This document shows positions 27,123-34,273 of a DNA stretch of 38,831 nucleotides, in pieces. Below the pieces are notes generated by a model. It saw nothing but the letters and a program-made list of their open reading frames with translations, did not search any database and was not told the DNA's origin. Origin of the DNA: a virus; IMG/VR virus record IMGVR_UViG_3300009151_000165, positions 1 to 38,831 of that record; one strand, 5' to 3'. The translations under genes and the position numbers were made by a program. Every line of letters begins with the position of its first letter. Position 1 is the first letter of the stretch.

Positions 27123-28097
27123 ATGGCAACTACGAAACTTTCAAGCATCATAAAATCAAAATCCGGCGGGTTGGGTGCGGGCAGTGGAGAAGCCACTGAA
27201 CAAAACATCGAGCGCGGAAAAATATGGACTTACAACACAGGTGTCCATCAGCCAAACATCTATCAAGGTTTTTGCTGGCAAGCTCCAGGTTTCGGAACAG
27301 CAGTTATTGAGCTATGGGGAGCCAGTGGCGGCTCGGGTTGTATGTGTTGTTGCGGTTTTGGTATCAGTGGAAATGCCGGCGCATACTCTAAGAAGACAAT
27401 TACAGTGGCACCAGGATGTTTTGTCTGCGGACAACTTGGCAAACCTTGTCAGAACAGTGGTTTTTGTTTTAGAGGTTGTTCAGATCCTTCGGGATTAGTT
27501 TGGACGGGATGTACTGGTGGAAATGGGTGCATGTGCGCCCAAGGCGGCCGCGGCGGCGTAACTATTTGTTCAACCACTCCAAGTGCTGTTTGCTGTTTTA
27601 TTGCTCAAGGCGGTCACTGCACTACACTAGTGCCAGACAACTGCGGAATAGTCTGTAATTGGTCGCAGGGTTGGTGGATGGCCTGTGCATTTGGCGGCGA
27701 CGTAAACTGCTGTGGCGGTATTAGTTGCGCTCAATTTGCGGGATGTTTGCCACATTGCATTTGCCAAGAAACACACTATGTTAAATTATCTCCTGGAATA
27801 TTTTCAACAGAAGGTGCTATGATTATACACAGTGTAGAAAACACCAACGGATTTGCTAACTGGTCTGGACAGGGCATAGGCCAATTAACACACGGATTAA
27901 ATGCCGCTTCAAGAACCCCTGCTATGGGTGTTCCATTCTCAGCATGCTGGCAAGGTGTAACAAGTTGCGGTTGTTACATTCAATGTACCAACAGATTACC
28001 AGCCGGCGTGCCGGGAACAGCAAGCCACCCATGCGATCAAGTACGCGATGACGGCAGCCTCGGTGGTGTAGGCCAAGTTAGAATTAGATTTTATTAA
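27123..28097 (+). CDS. Cys/Gly-rich phage surface protein 1, 324 aa
   Basis: Function unknown; I infer a surface adhesin or fibre tip. By my count 31 of 324 residues are Cys, very high for a virion protein. The N-terminus (MATTKLSSIIKSKSGG) is followed by KIWTYNTG, FCWQAPGFGTAVIELWG, a glycine-rich stretch with GCMCCCGFG, and GNAGAYSKKTITV at about residues 85-97. Then come many Cys pairs, CGIVCN, and GGDVNCCGG near 190. The end, DDGSLGGVGQVRIRFY, resembles the closing strand of glycine-rich phage adhesin domains. Two paralogues follow directly. No signal peptide is present. Disulphides could form only after release from the cell, or the cysteines could bind metal; neither is shown. Confidence 0.7.
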   Translation: MATTKLSSIIKSKSGGLGAGSGEATEQNIERGKIWTYNTGVHQPNIYQGFCWQAPGFGTAVIELWGASGGSGCMCCCGFGISGNAGAYSKKTITVAPGCFVCGQLGKPCQNSGFCFRGCSDPSGLVWTGCTGGNGCMCAQGGRGGVTICSTTPSAVCCFIAQGGHCTTLVPDNCGIVCNWSQGWWMACAFGGDVNCCGGISCAQFAGCLPHCICQETHYVKLSPGIFSTEGAMIIHSVENTNGFANWSGQGIGQLTHGLNAASRTPAMGVPFSACWQGVTSCGCYIQCTNRLPAGVPGTASHPCDQVRDDGSLGGVGQVRIRFY

Positions 28098-28110
28098 TAT
28101 AGGGTAGACC

Positions 28111-29142
28111 ATGGCAACAACATCGTTAAGTTCAATACTGAGAACCAAATATACTAGATCAGATGCTAGTAGTAATCAAGTTATTCCAGTTGAAGAAAAT
28201 TTAGAAAAGGGTCGTCTTTGGGTATTCTCTGAAGGTAATATGATGGGCGGCAAATTCACACCATGTATCTGCTGGGTGGCACCTGGTACAGGAACTGCGG
28301 TTATTGAAATATGGGGTCCAGGCGGATCAAGTGCTCTTGCATGTTGCTGTGGTTGGGGACTACCAGGCAATGCTGGAGCGTACTCAAAGAAAACCGTGGC
28401 AGTTACATCTGCTACTGCTGTTAGAGCATGTATAGGTTTGAGTTGTGGTAATGCTAACACAGTATGTTATAGAGGTAGAAGTGAACCAACCATGGTTTGT
28501 ATCTGCTGTGTAGGCGGAGCTGCCACACATCAATGTATGTGTGCCGAAGGCGGATTTGGCGGCTTAAGCCGATGTGCGACATCTGGTGCCAGCTCGTATT
28601 GCTGTGCAGTTGCAGAAGGTTACTGCACTACCAATATTGGTAGTGCTGGTTGCGGAATAGTTTGTAACTTGTCAACCGCTAGTATTGGTGCGATCGGTAG
28701 TGCAGTAAGTAGAGCGCAGGCATACGGCGGTGACACCAATTGCCAAGGAATGTTTAGTTGTGTGCTGTATGCTCAGTGTGCGCACTATATGAGTTGCCAA
28801 GCTATTGTAACTATCGCAGTACCGGCCGGATATATCACTGAAAACGGTGCCAATATCGCATACGGCACAGAAGATGACAACGGTACATCAACACACAACG
28901 GTCAGGGCCTGGCACAATTCTTAACAGGACTAAATGCAGCCGGCAAGCAACCACATCACGGTGGATTCAAATCACACTGTATGGGCGCCGCACGTAGAGG
29001 TTGCGGCTGTCAGGAGAATAATGGTTGCGGTAACTGGCTACCAATCGGCACTGGCGGTTTAGGAGTGTTCACCTGCAATGACGTTAGAGATCATGGATCA
29101 CGTGGCGGTATGGGCGCACTAAGAATAAGATTTTATAATTAA
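28111..29142 (+). CDS. Cys/Gly-rich phage surface protein 2, 343 aa
   Basis: Second member of the tandem array, with 28 Cys in 343 residues by my count. It shares with its neighbours CICWVAPGTGTAVIEIWGPG, a glycine-rich part with ACCCGWG, GNAGAYSKKTVAV, YCCAVAEGYCTT, GCGIVCN, a GGDTNCQG segment, GLNAAGKQPHHGG and the ending DHGSRGGMGALRIRFYN. The spacing of shared blocks is close to that of protein 1, while many Cys positions differ, so the copies have diverged. The ATG follows an AGGGT ribosome site 13 nt after the previous stop. A receptor-binding role is inferred from position among fibre genes and glycine-rich composition. Confidence 0.7.
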   Translation: MATTSLSSILRTKYTRSDASSNQVIPVEENLEKGRLWVFSEGNMMGGKFTPCICWVAPGTGTAVIEIWGPGGSSALACCCGWGLPGNAGAYSKKTVAVTSATAVRACIGLSCGNANTVCYRGRSEPTMVCICCVGGAATHQCMCAEGGFGGLSRCATSGASSYCCAVAEGYCTTNIGSAGCGIVCNLSTASIGAIGSAVSRAQAYGGDTNCQGMFSCVLYAQCAHYMSCQAIVTIAVPAGYITENGANIAYGTEDDNGTSTHNGQGLAQFLTGLNAAGKQPHHGGFKSHCMGAARRGCGCQENNGCGNWLPIGTGGLGVFTCNDVRDHGSRGGMGALRIRFYN

Positions 29143-29157
29143 CGGGTAACTAAAAAA

Positions 29158-30630
29158 ATGCCACAACCACAAACATTATCACAACTGTTGAGAGCAAGAA
29201 ACGAAAGCATTCGTCCCAATCTTCAAGAAACTAATCTTGAAACTGGTACGATTTTCATGTACACAGAAGGTACAACATATTCTCCGTATGCCAGCAACTA
29301 CGGAAGTGGATTTTGCTGGAAAGCACCGACTTACGGATGTGCAGTTATTGAGGCATGGGGCGCCGGTGGATCAGCAGGTAAAGTAGCTTGTTGCGGATAT
29401 GGCCTTCCCGGCAATTCTGGTGCATACGCTAAGAAAAGTATTTGTGTATGGCCACAGGGTGGACTTACTAGTGCAACAACATTTACTTATGCAGGTACTG
29501 GCGTTAGTGCTAGCGGTACATTCAACACAGTAGCAATCAAATCTACCAGCGGAAAAGGCTCAGGCGCAGTAATTAACATTACTAAATCCACTGGTACTAC
29601 TTATTCAACAACAATTACTGCTACTGTAACATTGAGAGCAGACAACGGTGCAACTGTTGGTCAAGGATATGCAGTAGGTGACACTATTGTTATTGATGGT
29701 GCAAACTTAGGTGGCGTTACATCAACCAACGATTTAACAATCACACTAGCTACATCGGTCAATGGTGGATCATTTGTTTGTGGAGTTGCTGGCCGCTCTT
29801 GCAATAATCCAAGTGCAGCCTGCTTTAGAGGTTGCTCTGACCCAACAACACTTTGCTGGTGTATAGGTGCTAGTGCAGGCGCTGGAAATATATGTGCCGA
29901 AGGTGGCAAAGGCGGCTCAAGTTTTTGCACCACAGGCGCAGGCGGATGGTGTTGCTACTACTATAACGGATACTGCGGTACTAATAGGGATTATGCTTGC
30001 ATAGCATGTACTCAAATGGACAATCTAGGTCGTCCAAGTGCCCAAGTAAGAAGAGGCTGTGAAGATTGGTACTGTAACATTTATTGCCAAGGCGCACTAT
30101 GTTATACCTGCTGTGTAAACGGTCAACCATCAAATTGTCCTTGTAACTATGCAGGCAGTTCAAATTGTGGAATTATATGTAATGTGTGTACAGGTTCTTG
30201 GCAAGCACGAGCATACGGTGGTGATGTCAACTGTTGCGGAATTCCGGGATGTATGAGCTTTGACAACTCTACGCCAAATTGTTTCTGTTACTACAAGTAC
30301 CATGCACCGATTCCAGCAGGATTATACAGTACTGATGGAAACATTATTACTGCAAACATGACAGAAACGGACGAACAACAATCCGGAGTTTCAGGCCAAA
30401 CCATGTTCTCATACTTTAGCGCAATTGGCGGACTAAGTAAGAGTCCAAGAGCAGGCGCTTCAGATAGCTACTGTTATAATAACGGTCGCGGATGCGGCTG
30501 TTATGAATATGCAGGTTGCGTACAAATGATGCCAATTGGTTCAGGAGCGCCCGCTGGAGCAGTTTGTGGTGATATGTGCGATCACGGAATGCGTGGTGGT
30601 ATGGGCGCCGTTAGAATTAAGTTTTTCTAA
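29158..30630 (+). CDS. Cys/Gly-rich phage surface protein 3 with inserted module, 490 aa
   Basis: Third and longest member, about 40 Cys in 490 residues. It shares FCWKAPTYGCAVIEAWGAGG, GNSGAYAKKSICV, CFRGCSDP, CGIICN, YGGDVNCCG and MRGGMGAVRIKFF with proteins 1 and 2. It is longer for two reasons. Residues 102-204 are a cysteine-free copy of cassette A, placed between KKSICVWPQ and SFVCGVAGRSC, which are nearly adjacent in protein 1. In addition, an extra Cys-rich stretch of about 50 residues (around 280-335, with CCVNGQPSNCPC) precedes CGIICN. A weak GGGT ribosome site lies before an A-run and the ATG. A late promoter follows the stop. Function as for its neighbours, inferred only. Confidence 0.7.
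   Translation: MPQPQTLSQLLRARNESIRPNLQETNLETGTIFMYTEGTTYSPYASNYGSGFCWKAPTYGCAVIEAWGAGGSAGKVACCGYGLPGNSGAYAKKSICVWPQGGLTSATTFTYAGTGVSASGTFNTVAIKSTSGKGSGAVINITKSTGTTYSTTITATVTLRADNGATVGQGYAVGDTIVIDGANLGGVTSTNDLTITLATSVNGGSFVCGVAGRSCNNPSAACFRGCSDPTTLCWCIGASAGAGNICAEGGKGGSSFCTTGAGGWCCYYYNGYCGTNRDYACIACTQMDNLGRPSAQVRRGCEDWYCNIYCQGALCYTCCVNGQPSNCPCNYAGSSNCGIICNVCTGSWQARAYGGDVNCCGIPGCMSFDNSTPNCFCYYKYHAPIPAGLYSTDGNIITANMTETDEQQSGVSGQTMFSYFSAIGGLSKSPRAGASDSYCYNNGRGCGCYEYAGCVQMMPIGSGAPAGAVCGDMCDHGMRGGMGAVRIKFF
29461..29769 (+). repeat. cassette A copy 4, in Cys-rich protein 3
   Basis: It encodes GQGYAVGDTIVIDGANLGG, TNDLTITL and SVNGG, with no Cys in about 103 residues, whereas the flanks have a Cys every 8-12 residues. 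The two flanking Cys-rich paralogues lack it. Confidence 0.7.
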
Positions 30631-30638
30631 AATAAATA
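30631..30638 (+). promoter_or_regulatory. T4-type late promoter (AATAAATA)
   Basis: ATAAATA core directly after the stop of Cys-rich protein 3 and 23 nt before the ATG at 30662. The ribosome site AAAGGAAA lies between. Confidence 0.62.
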
Positions 30639-30661
30639 TATAAGTTAAAGGAAATAACAAC

Positions 30662-31324
30662 ATGAAAATTGAATTTACATTTACAATACCAGATGATCCA
30701 TACACATTAACAGTCAACGAAGAAAAAACTGTCAATGCTGTTTATACAGGATCACGTTGGTTACTAGGTCGATGGGAAGAATCTACTGGAATTATGCACA
30801 ATGTGATTGCAGAAGCAGACTCTGAAGACAAACTAGATACAGGTGGTCGAATTGAAGAAGACGGCCACAGATATATTGCGTTTGATGCTGTTACCTTTCC
30901 ATGGGAAGCCGCGTATTTGACAAACAATTATACACACGACCCTATCGAAGATCCAGTATATGTTCACGGCCTGGCTGCTGATGGATTTGATATGGGCAGT
31001 TGGACATATCGTTATAGCGACGCCACTGTATTGAGTCAGTGCAAGGAAGGTATTGGTTTAAGATACAATCCAACAACAAAGACATTTACTCACCCACCAT
31101 ACAGAAGCCATATGATCAGTGAAGAGAGTTTCTATGAAGCGCATGCAATCGGTATCACAAATCTAGAAAATTCACTCAAGCAACAACACGTATATACAAC
31201 TGCTGATAAAGCCACGTTGACTGCTCATCTCGATTGGATGAAGAAACTAGAAAGCCGTTACAGAGCCAAAGGCATTCCGCATTGGCAGATTCCATTTCCA
31301 CCGAATCTTCCTGCGCTCGTCTAA
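30662..31324 (+). CDS. unrecognised acidic phage protein, 220 aa
   Basis: I do not recognise the family. In contrast to the fibre genes, it is charged and mostly acidic, without Gly/Thr repeats. It starts as a beta protein (MKIEFTFTIPDDPYTLTV), has WLLGRWEESTG near residue 35, a middle part with VYVHGLAADGFDMGSW, and ends with a helical segment (LTAHLDWMKKLESRYRAKG) and a Pro-rich WQIPFPPNLPALV. A short helix plus aromatic/proline tail occurs in several phage tail-assembly chaperones, and the place after the adhesin genes would suit one, but this is a weak inference. A late promoter precedes the gene and a long hairpin follows it, so it may be a single-gene transcript. Confidence 0.65.
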   Translation: MKIEFTFTIPDDPYTLTVNEEKTVNAVYTGSRWLLGRWEESTGIMHNVIAEADSEDKLDTGGRIEEDGHRYIAFDAVTFPWEAAYLTNNYTHDPIEDPVYVHGLAADGFDMGSWTYRYSDATVLSQCKEGIGLRYNPTTKTFTHPPYRSHMISEESFYEAHAIGITNLENSLKQQHVYTTADKATLTAHLDWMKKLESRYRAKGIPHWQIPFPPNLPALV

Positions 31325-31353
31325 ATCGCCCAAAACAATTCATTTAGGCCAAG

Positions 31354-31410
31354 AAAGGTCTTGTACATATAGTAGAAATGCTATATAATTCGTACAAGAC
31401 CTTTTATTAT
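31354..31410 (+). terminator. long hairpin, probable terminator
   Basis: AAAGGTCTTGTAC (31354-31366) pairs perfectly with GTACAAGACCTTT (31392-31404), 13 bp. Inside it ATATAG (31367-31372) pairs with CTATAT (31381-31386) around an 8-nt loop, with AATTC unpaired. TTATTAT follows the stem. It would end transcription of the structural unit, though the stem is not GC-rich. The sequence also contains a promoter candidate. Confidence 0.6.
31361..31389 (+). promoter_or_regulatory. bacterial sigma-70-like promoter candidate
   Basis: TATAAT at 31384-31389 is the exact -10 consensus. TTGTAC at 31361-31366 is a weak -35 at the ideal 17-nt spacing. Transcription would start near 31396 and give a leader of about 30 nt before the ATG at 31427. 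No ATAAATA late motif precedes this gene. The promoter lies inside the hairpin. Confidence 0.45.
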
Positions 31411-31426
31411 CTGGAGATTATCTTAA

Positions 31427-32359
31427 ATGAGTAGACCAAAGGCGTTTTTCCTAAACGGGGGTGCTGGCCGCATCCTATGTTCAATACCGGCCCTAGAAAA
31501 GTATGCAGAAGAATCCGGCGATGACGATTTCATTATTGTTTGTGAAGGCGGCACTGACATGTTCAAAGGTCATCCAACATTGGATGGTAGAACATATGAC
31601 AACTGGCAGAAAAATCTGTTCAAAGAAAAACTAATAATGCGAGATGTTGTTAGTCTAGAACCCTATAGAGTCTGGGAATATTATAATCAACAATGCAATC
31701 TATCTCAAGCATTTGACATTGAAATTAACAACAAGGGCATTAGAGATTTGCCCAAGCCAACGCTTAAACTAAACAAAGACGAACTAATACAAGGACGTCA
31801 GCTAGTCGGTGAAGTAAAAGCAAAAATCAAAAAAGAAAAGATCGTAGTGTTCCAGCCATTTGGTCGAGGTATTGAACACGTTGACGGATCATTTGTTGAT
31901 AGAACTGGTAGAAGTTTTGAATATAAAGATATTAAGGCAATCATCAAGCAGTTACAGCAAAATGATTATGGTGTTGTTTTAATGAGTGAGTTTGCACTGG
32001 AACTTAAAGAAGAAAAACTCAAAGACGAAATCGCACAACCGACTAATGTACAATTAAGAACATGGGCATCAATCATAAAGTATGCAGATTATTTTGTTGG
32101 ATGTGATAGTTTAGGACAGCATATAGCATATGCTGTTGGCACTAAAGCCACAGTTGCCGTTGGAGCAACGTGCCCTATCAACATTTCGTACCCAGAATCT
32201 GATGATATTCATATACTTGATCTAGGTGAAATTGATCGAGAATATAGTCCGATCAGAATTGTCCAAGATGAACGTATTGATAGAAAAAACGAATCTCTAA
32301 TGTCAATGACTCCGGAGATTATCACGATACTAATTAACACAGTAATAGGAAAAGAATAA
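31427..32359 (+). CDS. GT9/heptosyltransferase-like glycosyltransferase, 310 aa
   Basis: Probably transfers a sugar from a nucleotide-sugar donor to a glycan or other acceptor in the cytoplasm; donor and acceptor are unknown. It has the two-lobe GT-B layout of heptosyltransferases: GGAGRILCSIPAL at residues 11-23, VVFQPFGRG at 140-148 opening the second lobe, and WASIIKYADYFVGCDS at 213-228 followed by GQHIAYAVGTKATVAVG, which matches the GT9 donor-side pattern of ADxxIGxDS and H.A.A.GT. Length is near the family norm. The usual acceptor-side motifs are not obvious, so a divergent substrate is likely. TGGAG at 31412-31416 precedes the ATG. Its stop is followed at once by the carbamoyltransferase ATG, so the two form an operon. 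I know this pairing from other T4-like phages. Confidence 0.72.
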   Translation: MSRPKAFFLNGGAGRILCSIPALEKYAEESGDDDFIIVCEGGTDMFKGHPTLDGRTYDNWQKNLFKEKLIMRDVVSLEPYRVWEYYNQQCNLSQAFDIEINNKGIRDLPKPTLKLNKDELIQGRQLVGEVKAKIKKEKIVVFQPFGRGIEHVDGSFVDRTGRSFEYKDIKAIIKQLQQNDYGVVLMSEFALELKEEKLKDEIAQPTNVQLRTWASIIKYADYFVGCDSLGQHIAYAVGTKATVAVGATCPINISYPESDDIHILDLGEIDREYSPIRIVQDERIDRKNESLMSMTPEIITILINTVIGKE

Positions 32360-34177
32360 ATGAAGACAGAATCAAATAAACCGGTGTGGATCGCAGGTAT
32401 TGCACGTGGACATAATGCAGGCGCATGTTTACTTAAAGATGGCGAAATTGTTTTTAGCATTGAAGAAGAAAGACTAAGTCGATACAAATATGACGGCGGA
32501 CCGTATGCTGCCATTCTCAAAATACTTGAATACACTGATAAGATTGATTATCTAATAGTCGCACATACACAGTCATTGGAAGAAATGAAAGAAAGTGGAG
32601 GCCGAGTTGATTATTCAGGTGATGATATCTATACCGGGCTTTGCAGAAAAGTGGGTTTAATTGATCAAAAGAACCCACTTGGAAAACCGCACCCACAAGT
32701 TGTAGACCTTAGTCGTGTACATCATAAACTACATGCAGGGCTTGCATTTTATCGCAGTGGATTCGAAGAAGCTGTAGCGGTCGTAGTAGATGGCGCTGGC
32801 ACATTTATTCCGTTAAGTAGAGAACCGGGTGGATCAACTACCGGATTTGAAGTAGAAAGCATTTATACTTGCAACTACCCTTCAAATTTTAAAACAATAT
32901 TCAAGCATATTGCAGTACGTGAGCCGATGGTTGGCGCACACATGCCGGAATTTACTAGTGAAGCATATTCCGAAGAAGGTAATCACGAAGTAATGATTTC
33001 TGACACTGCTGGCATTACTAAAGTATATGAAGCTGTAACCGCATATTGTGGATTCTACGCAATTGAAGCTGGCAAAACTATGGGCTTATTCCCTTACGGT
33101 AAGCCTAATGACAGTATTCCCAAGCTGTTTACTACAGACGGAATGTTTTCAGTATCTAACAGAAATTTAATCATACCTAATTATCCAAACGGTGCTTGGG
33201 TCAACGAAGGTAATTACGAATACTTGTCAGATAGATCTTCACAAGATTTAACTAAATTACAAAATCGTAGAGATATGGCATATGCATGTCAACAGCAAAC
33301 ACAAGAACAAGTAGTTAAATTGATTCGCAAAGCAGTTAAAGATACTGGCAGAACAAATGTTGTACTTAGCGGCGGATTTGGACTAAACTGTGTTGCTAAC
33401 TATCATTATCTCGATGCGCTAAAAGATGAAGGTATCAACTTGTATTGTGAGCCAGTTAGCAGTGATGCAGGCACAGCGATGGGAGCAGCCTTGATGTTCT
33501 GGAGAGCATTGAGTGACGACGCAACTGTAAATACTCGTGCTAATACACTATATCTTGGACCACAGTATAACTATACATTAGAAGATATTACAGCATTTAC
33601 AGAATCACACGGTGCTGTAATTACTGATGCTAATCACGCAGACATTGTAGAATTGCTTGAAGCTAAGACTATTGTTTCGATGTTCCAAGGTCGAAGTGAA
33701 AATGGGCCTAGAGCATTAGGCAATCGTAGCATCTTATTCGATCCACGATTTAAAGACGGCAAAGAATTTGTTAACGGTGTTAAAAATCGTGAATATTTCC
33801 GTCCGTTTGCAGGATCAATTTTACAAGAACATGTACATGAGTGGTTTGATCTGCGCGGCATGGATGACAGTCCTGTGATGATGTATGCTGTAAATTGCCA
33901 ACCTGGTATCGCTGAAAAGATTCCAAGCATTATTCACGTTGACGGTACTTGCCGTATACAAACAGTTACCCAAGAGCAAAACAAACACTACTATGATCTG
34001 ATCAAAACATTCTATGATAAAACTGGTTGTCCTATCATCTTTAATACTAGTTTTAACTTAGGTGGAGATCCCCTAGTAGAAACCTTGTTTGATGCCATGG
34101 AAACCCTAGCACAAAGCGAAATTGAATACTTATATCTACCAGAATACGGTAAATTAGTCAAAATAGCCAACAAATAA
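32360..34177 (+). CDS. O-carbamoyltransferase, NodU/CmcH family, 605 aa
   Basis: Enzymes of this family move a carbamoyl group from carbamoyl phosphate, via an ATP-derived adenylate, to a hydroxyl of a sugar or antibiotic. Visible motifs: GHNAGACLLKDGEI (17-30) and EEERLSR (35-41); HHKLH (121-125) and D144 in VVDGAG, the HxxxH plus Asp spacing of the metal site known from TobZ; LSGGFGLNC (336-344); SSDAGTAMGAA (367-377); GRSENGPRALGNRSIL (444-459), the carbamoyl-phosphate site; HVDGTCRIQTV (526-536); NTSFNLGGDP (562-571). The key residues are all present, so it should be active. Length is normal. It starts directly after the glycosyltransferase stop. Target unknown: host surface glycan, virion glycan or modified nucleotide. 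A perfect terminator overlaps its stop. Confidence 0.9.
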   Translation: MKTESNKPVWIAGIARGHNAGACLLKDGEIVFSIEEERLSRYKYDGGPYAAILKILEYTDKIDYLIVAHTQSLEEMKESGGRVDYSGDDIYTGLCRKVGLIDQKNPLGKPHPQVVDLSRVHHKLHAGLAFYRSGFEEAVAVVVDGAGTFIPLSREPGGSTTGFEVESIYTCNYPSNFKTIFKHIAVREPMVGAHMPEFTSEAYSEEGNHEVMISDTAGITKVYEAVTAYCGFYAIEAGKTMGLFPYGKPNDSIPKLFTTDGMFSVSNRNLIIPNYPNGAWVNEGNYEYLSDRSSQDLTKLQNRRDMAYACQQQTQEQVVKLIRKAVKDTGRTNVVLSGGFGLNCVANYHYLDALKDEGINLYCEPVSSDAGTAMGAALMFWRALSDDATVNTRANTLYLGPQYNYTLEDITAFTESHGAVITDANHADIVELLEAKTIVSMFQGRSENGPRALGNRSILFDPRFKDGKEFVNGVKNREYFRPFAGSILQEHVHEWFDLRGMDDSPVMMYAVNCQPGIAEKIPSIIHVDGTCRIQTVTQEQNKHYYDLIKTFYDKTGCPIIFNTSFNLGGDPLVETLFDAMETLAQSEIEYLYLPEYGKLVKIANK

Positions 34178-34200
34178 AAAAGCCCGAAAGGGCTTTTTTG
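34176..34200 (+). terminator. Rho-independent terminator
   Basis: A6GCCC (34176-34185) and GGGCT6 (34190-34199) form a 10-bp stem around a GAAA tetraloop, and the T-run is part of the stem. The stem starts within the stop codon of the carbamoyltransferase gene. By symmetry it could also work on the opposite strand, but no minus-strand gene was found nearby. Confidence 0.92.
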
Positions 34201-34205
34201 TTATC

Positions 34206-34234
34206 TTGACTACTGTTTAAAATTCAGCTAAATA
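34206..34234 (+). promoter_or_regulatory. late promoter variant (GCTAAATA) or sigma-70-like promoter
   Basis: GCTAAATA (34227-34234) differs from the T4 late core TATAAATA at its first two positions and lies 39 nt before the ATG at 34274. The same spot can be read as a sigma-70-type promoter: TTGACT (34206-34211), 17 nt, then TAAATA. Because a strong terminator lies just upstream, the fibre gene at 34274 needs some promoter here. Confidence 0.45.
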
Positions 34235-34273
34235 CTCGATATGAACACTAAACGCAGATTTGCTGGATAAAAT

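Noticed and set aside
27123-30630. Target of a diversity-generating retroelement
   Set aside because: The three similar adhesin-like genes prompted the idea, but no reverse transcriptase gene and no template-repeat copy was seen, and the paralogues differ along their whole length.
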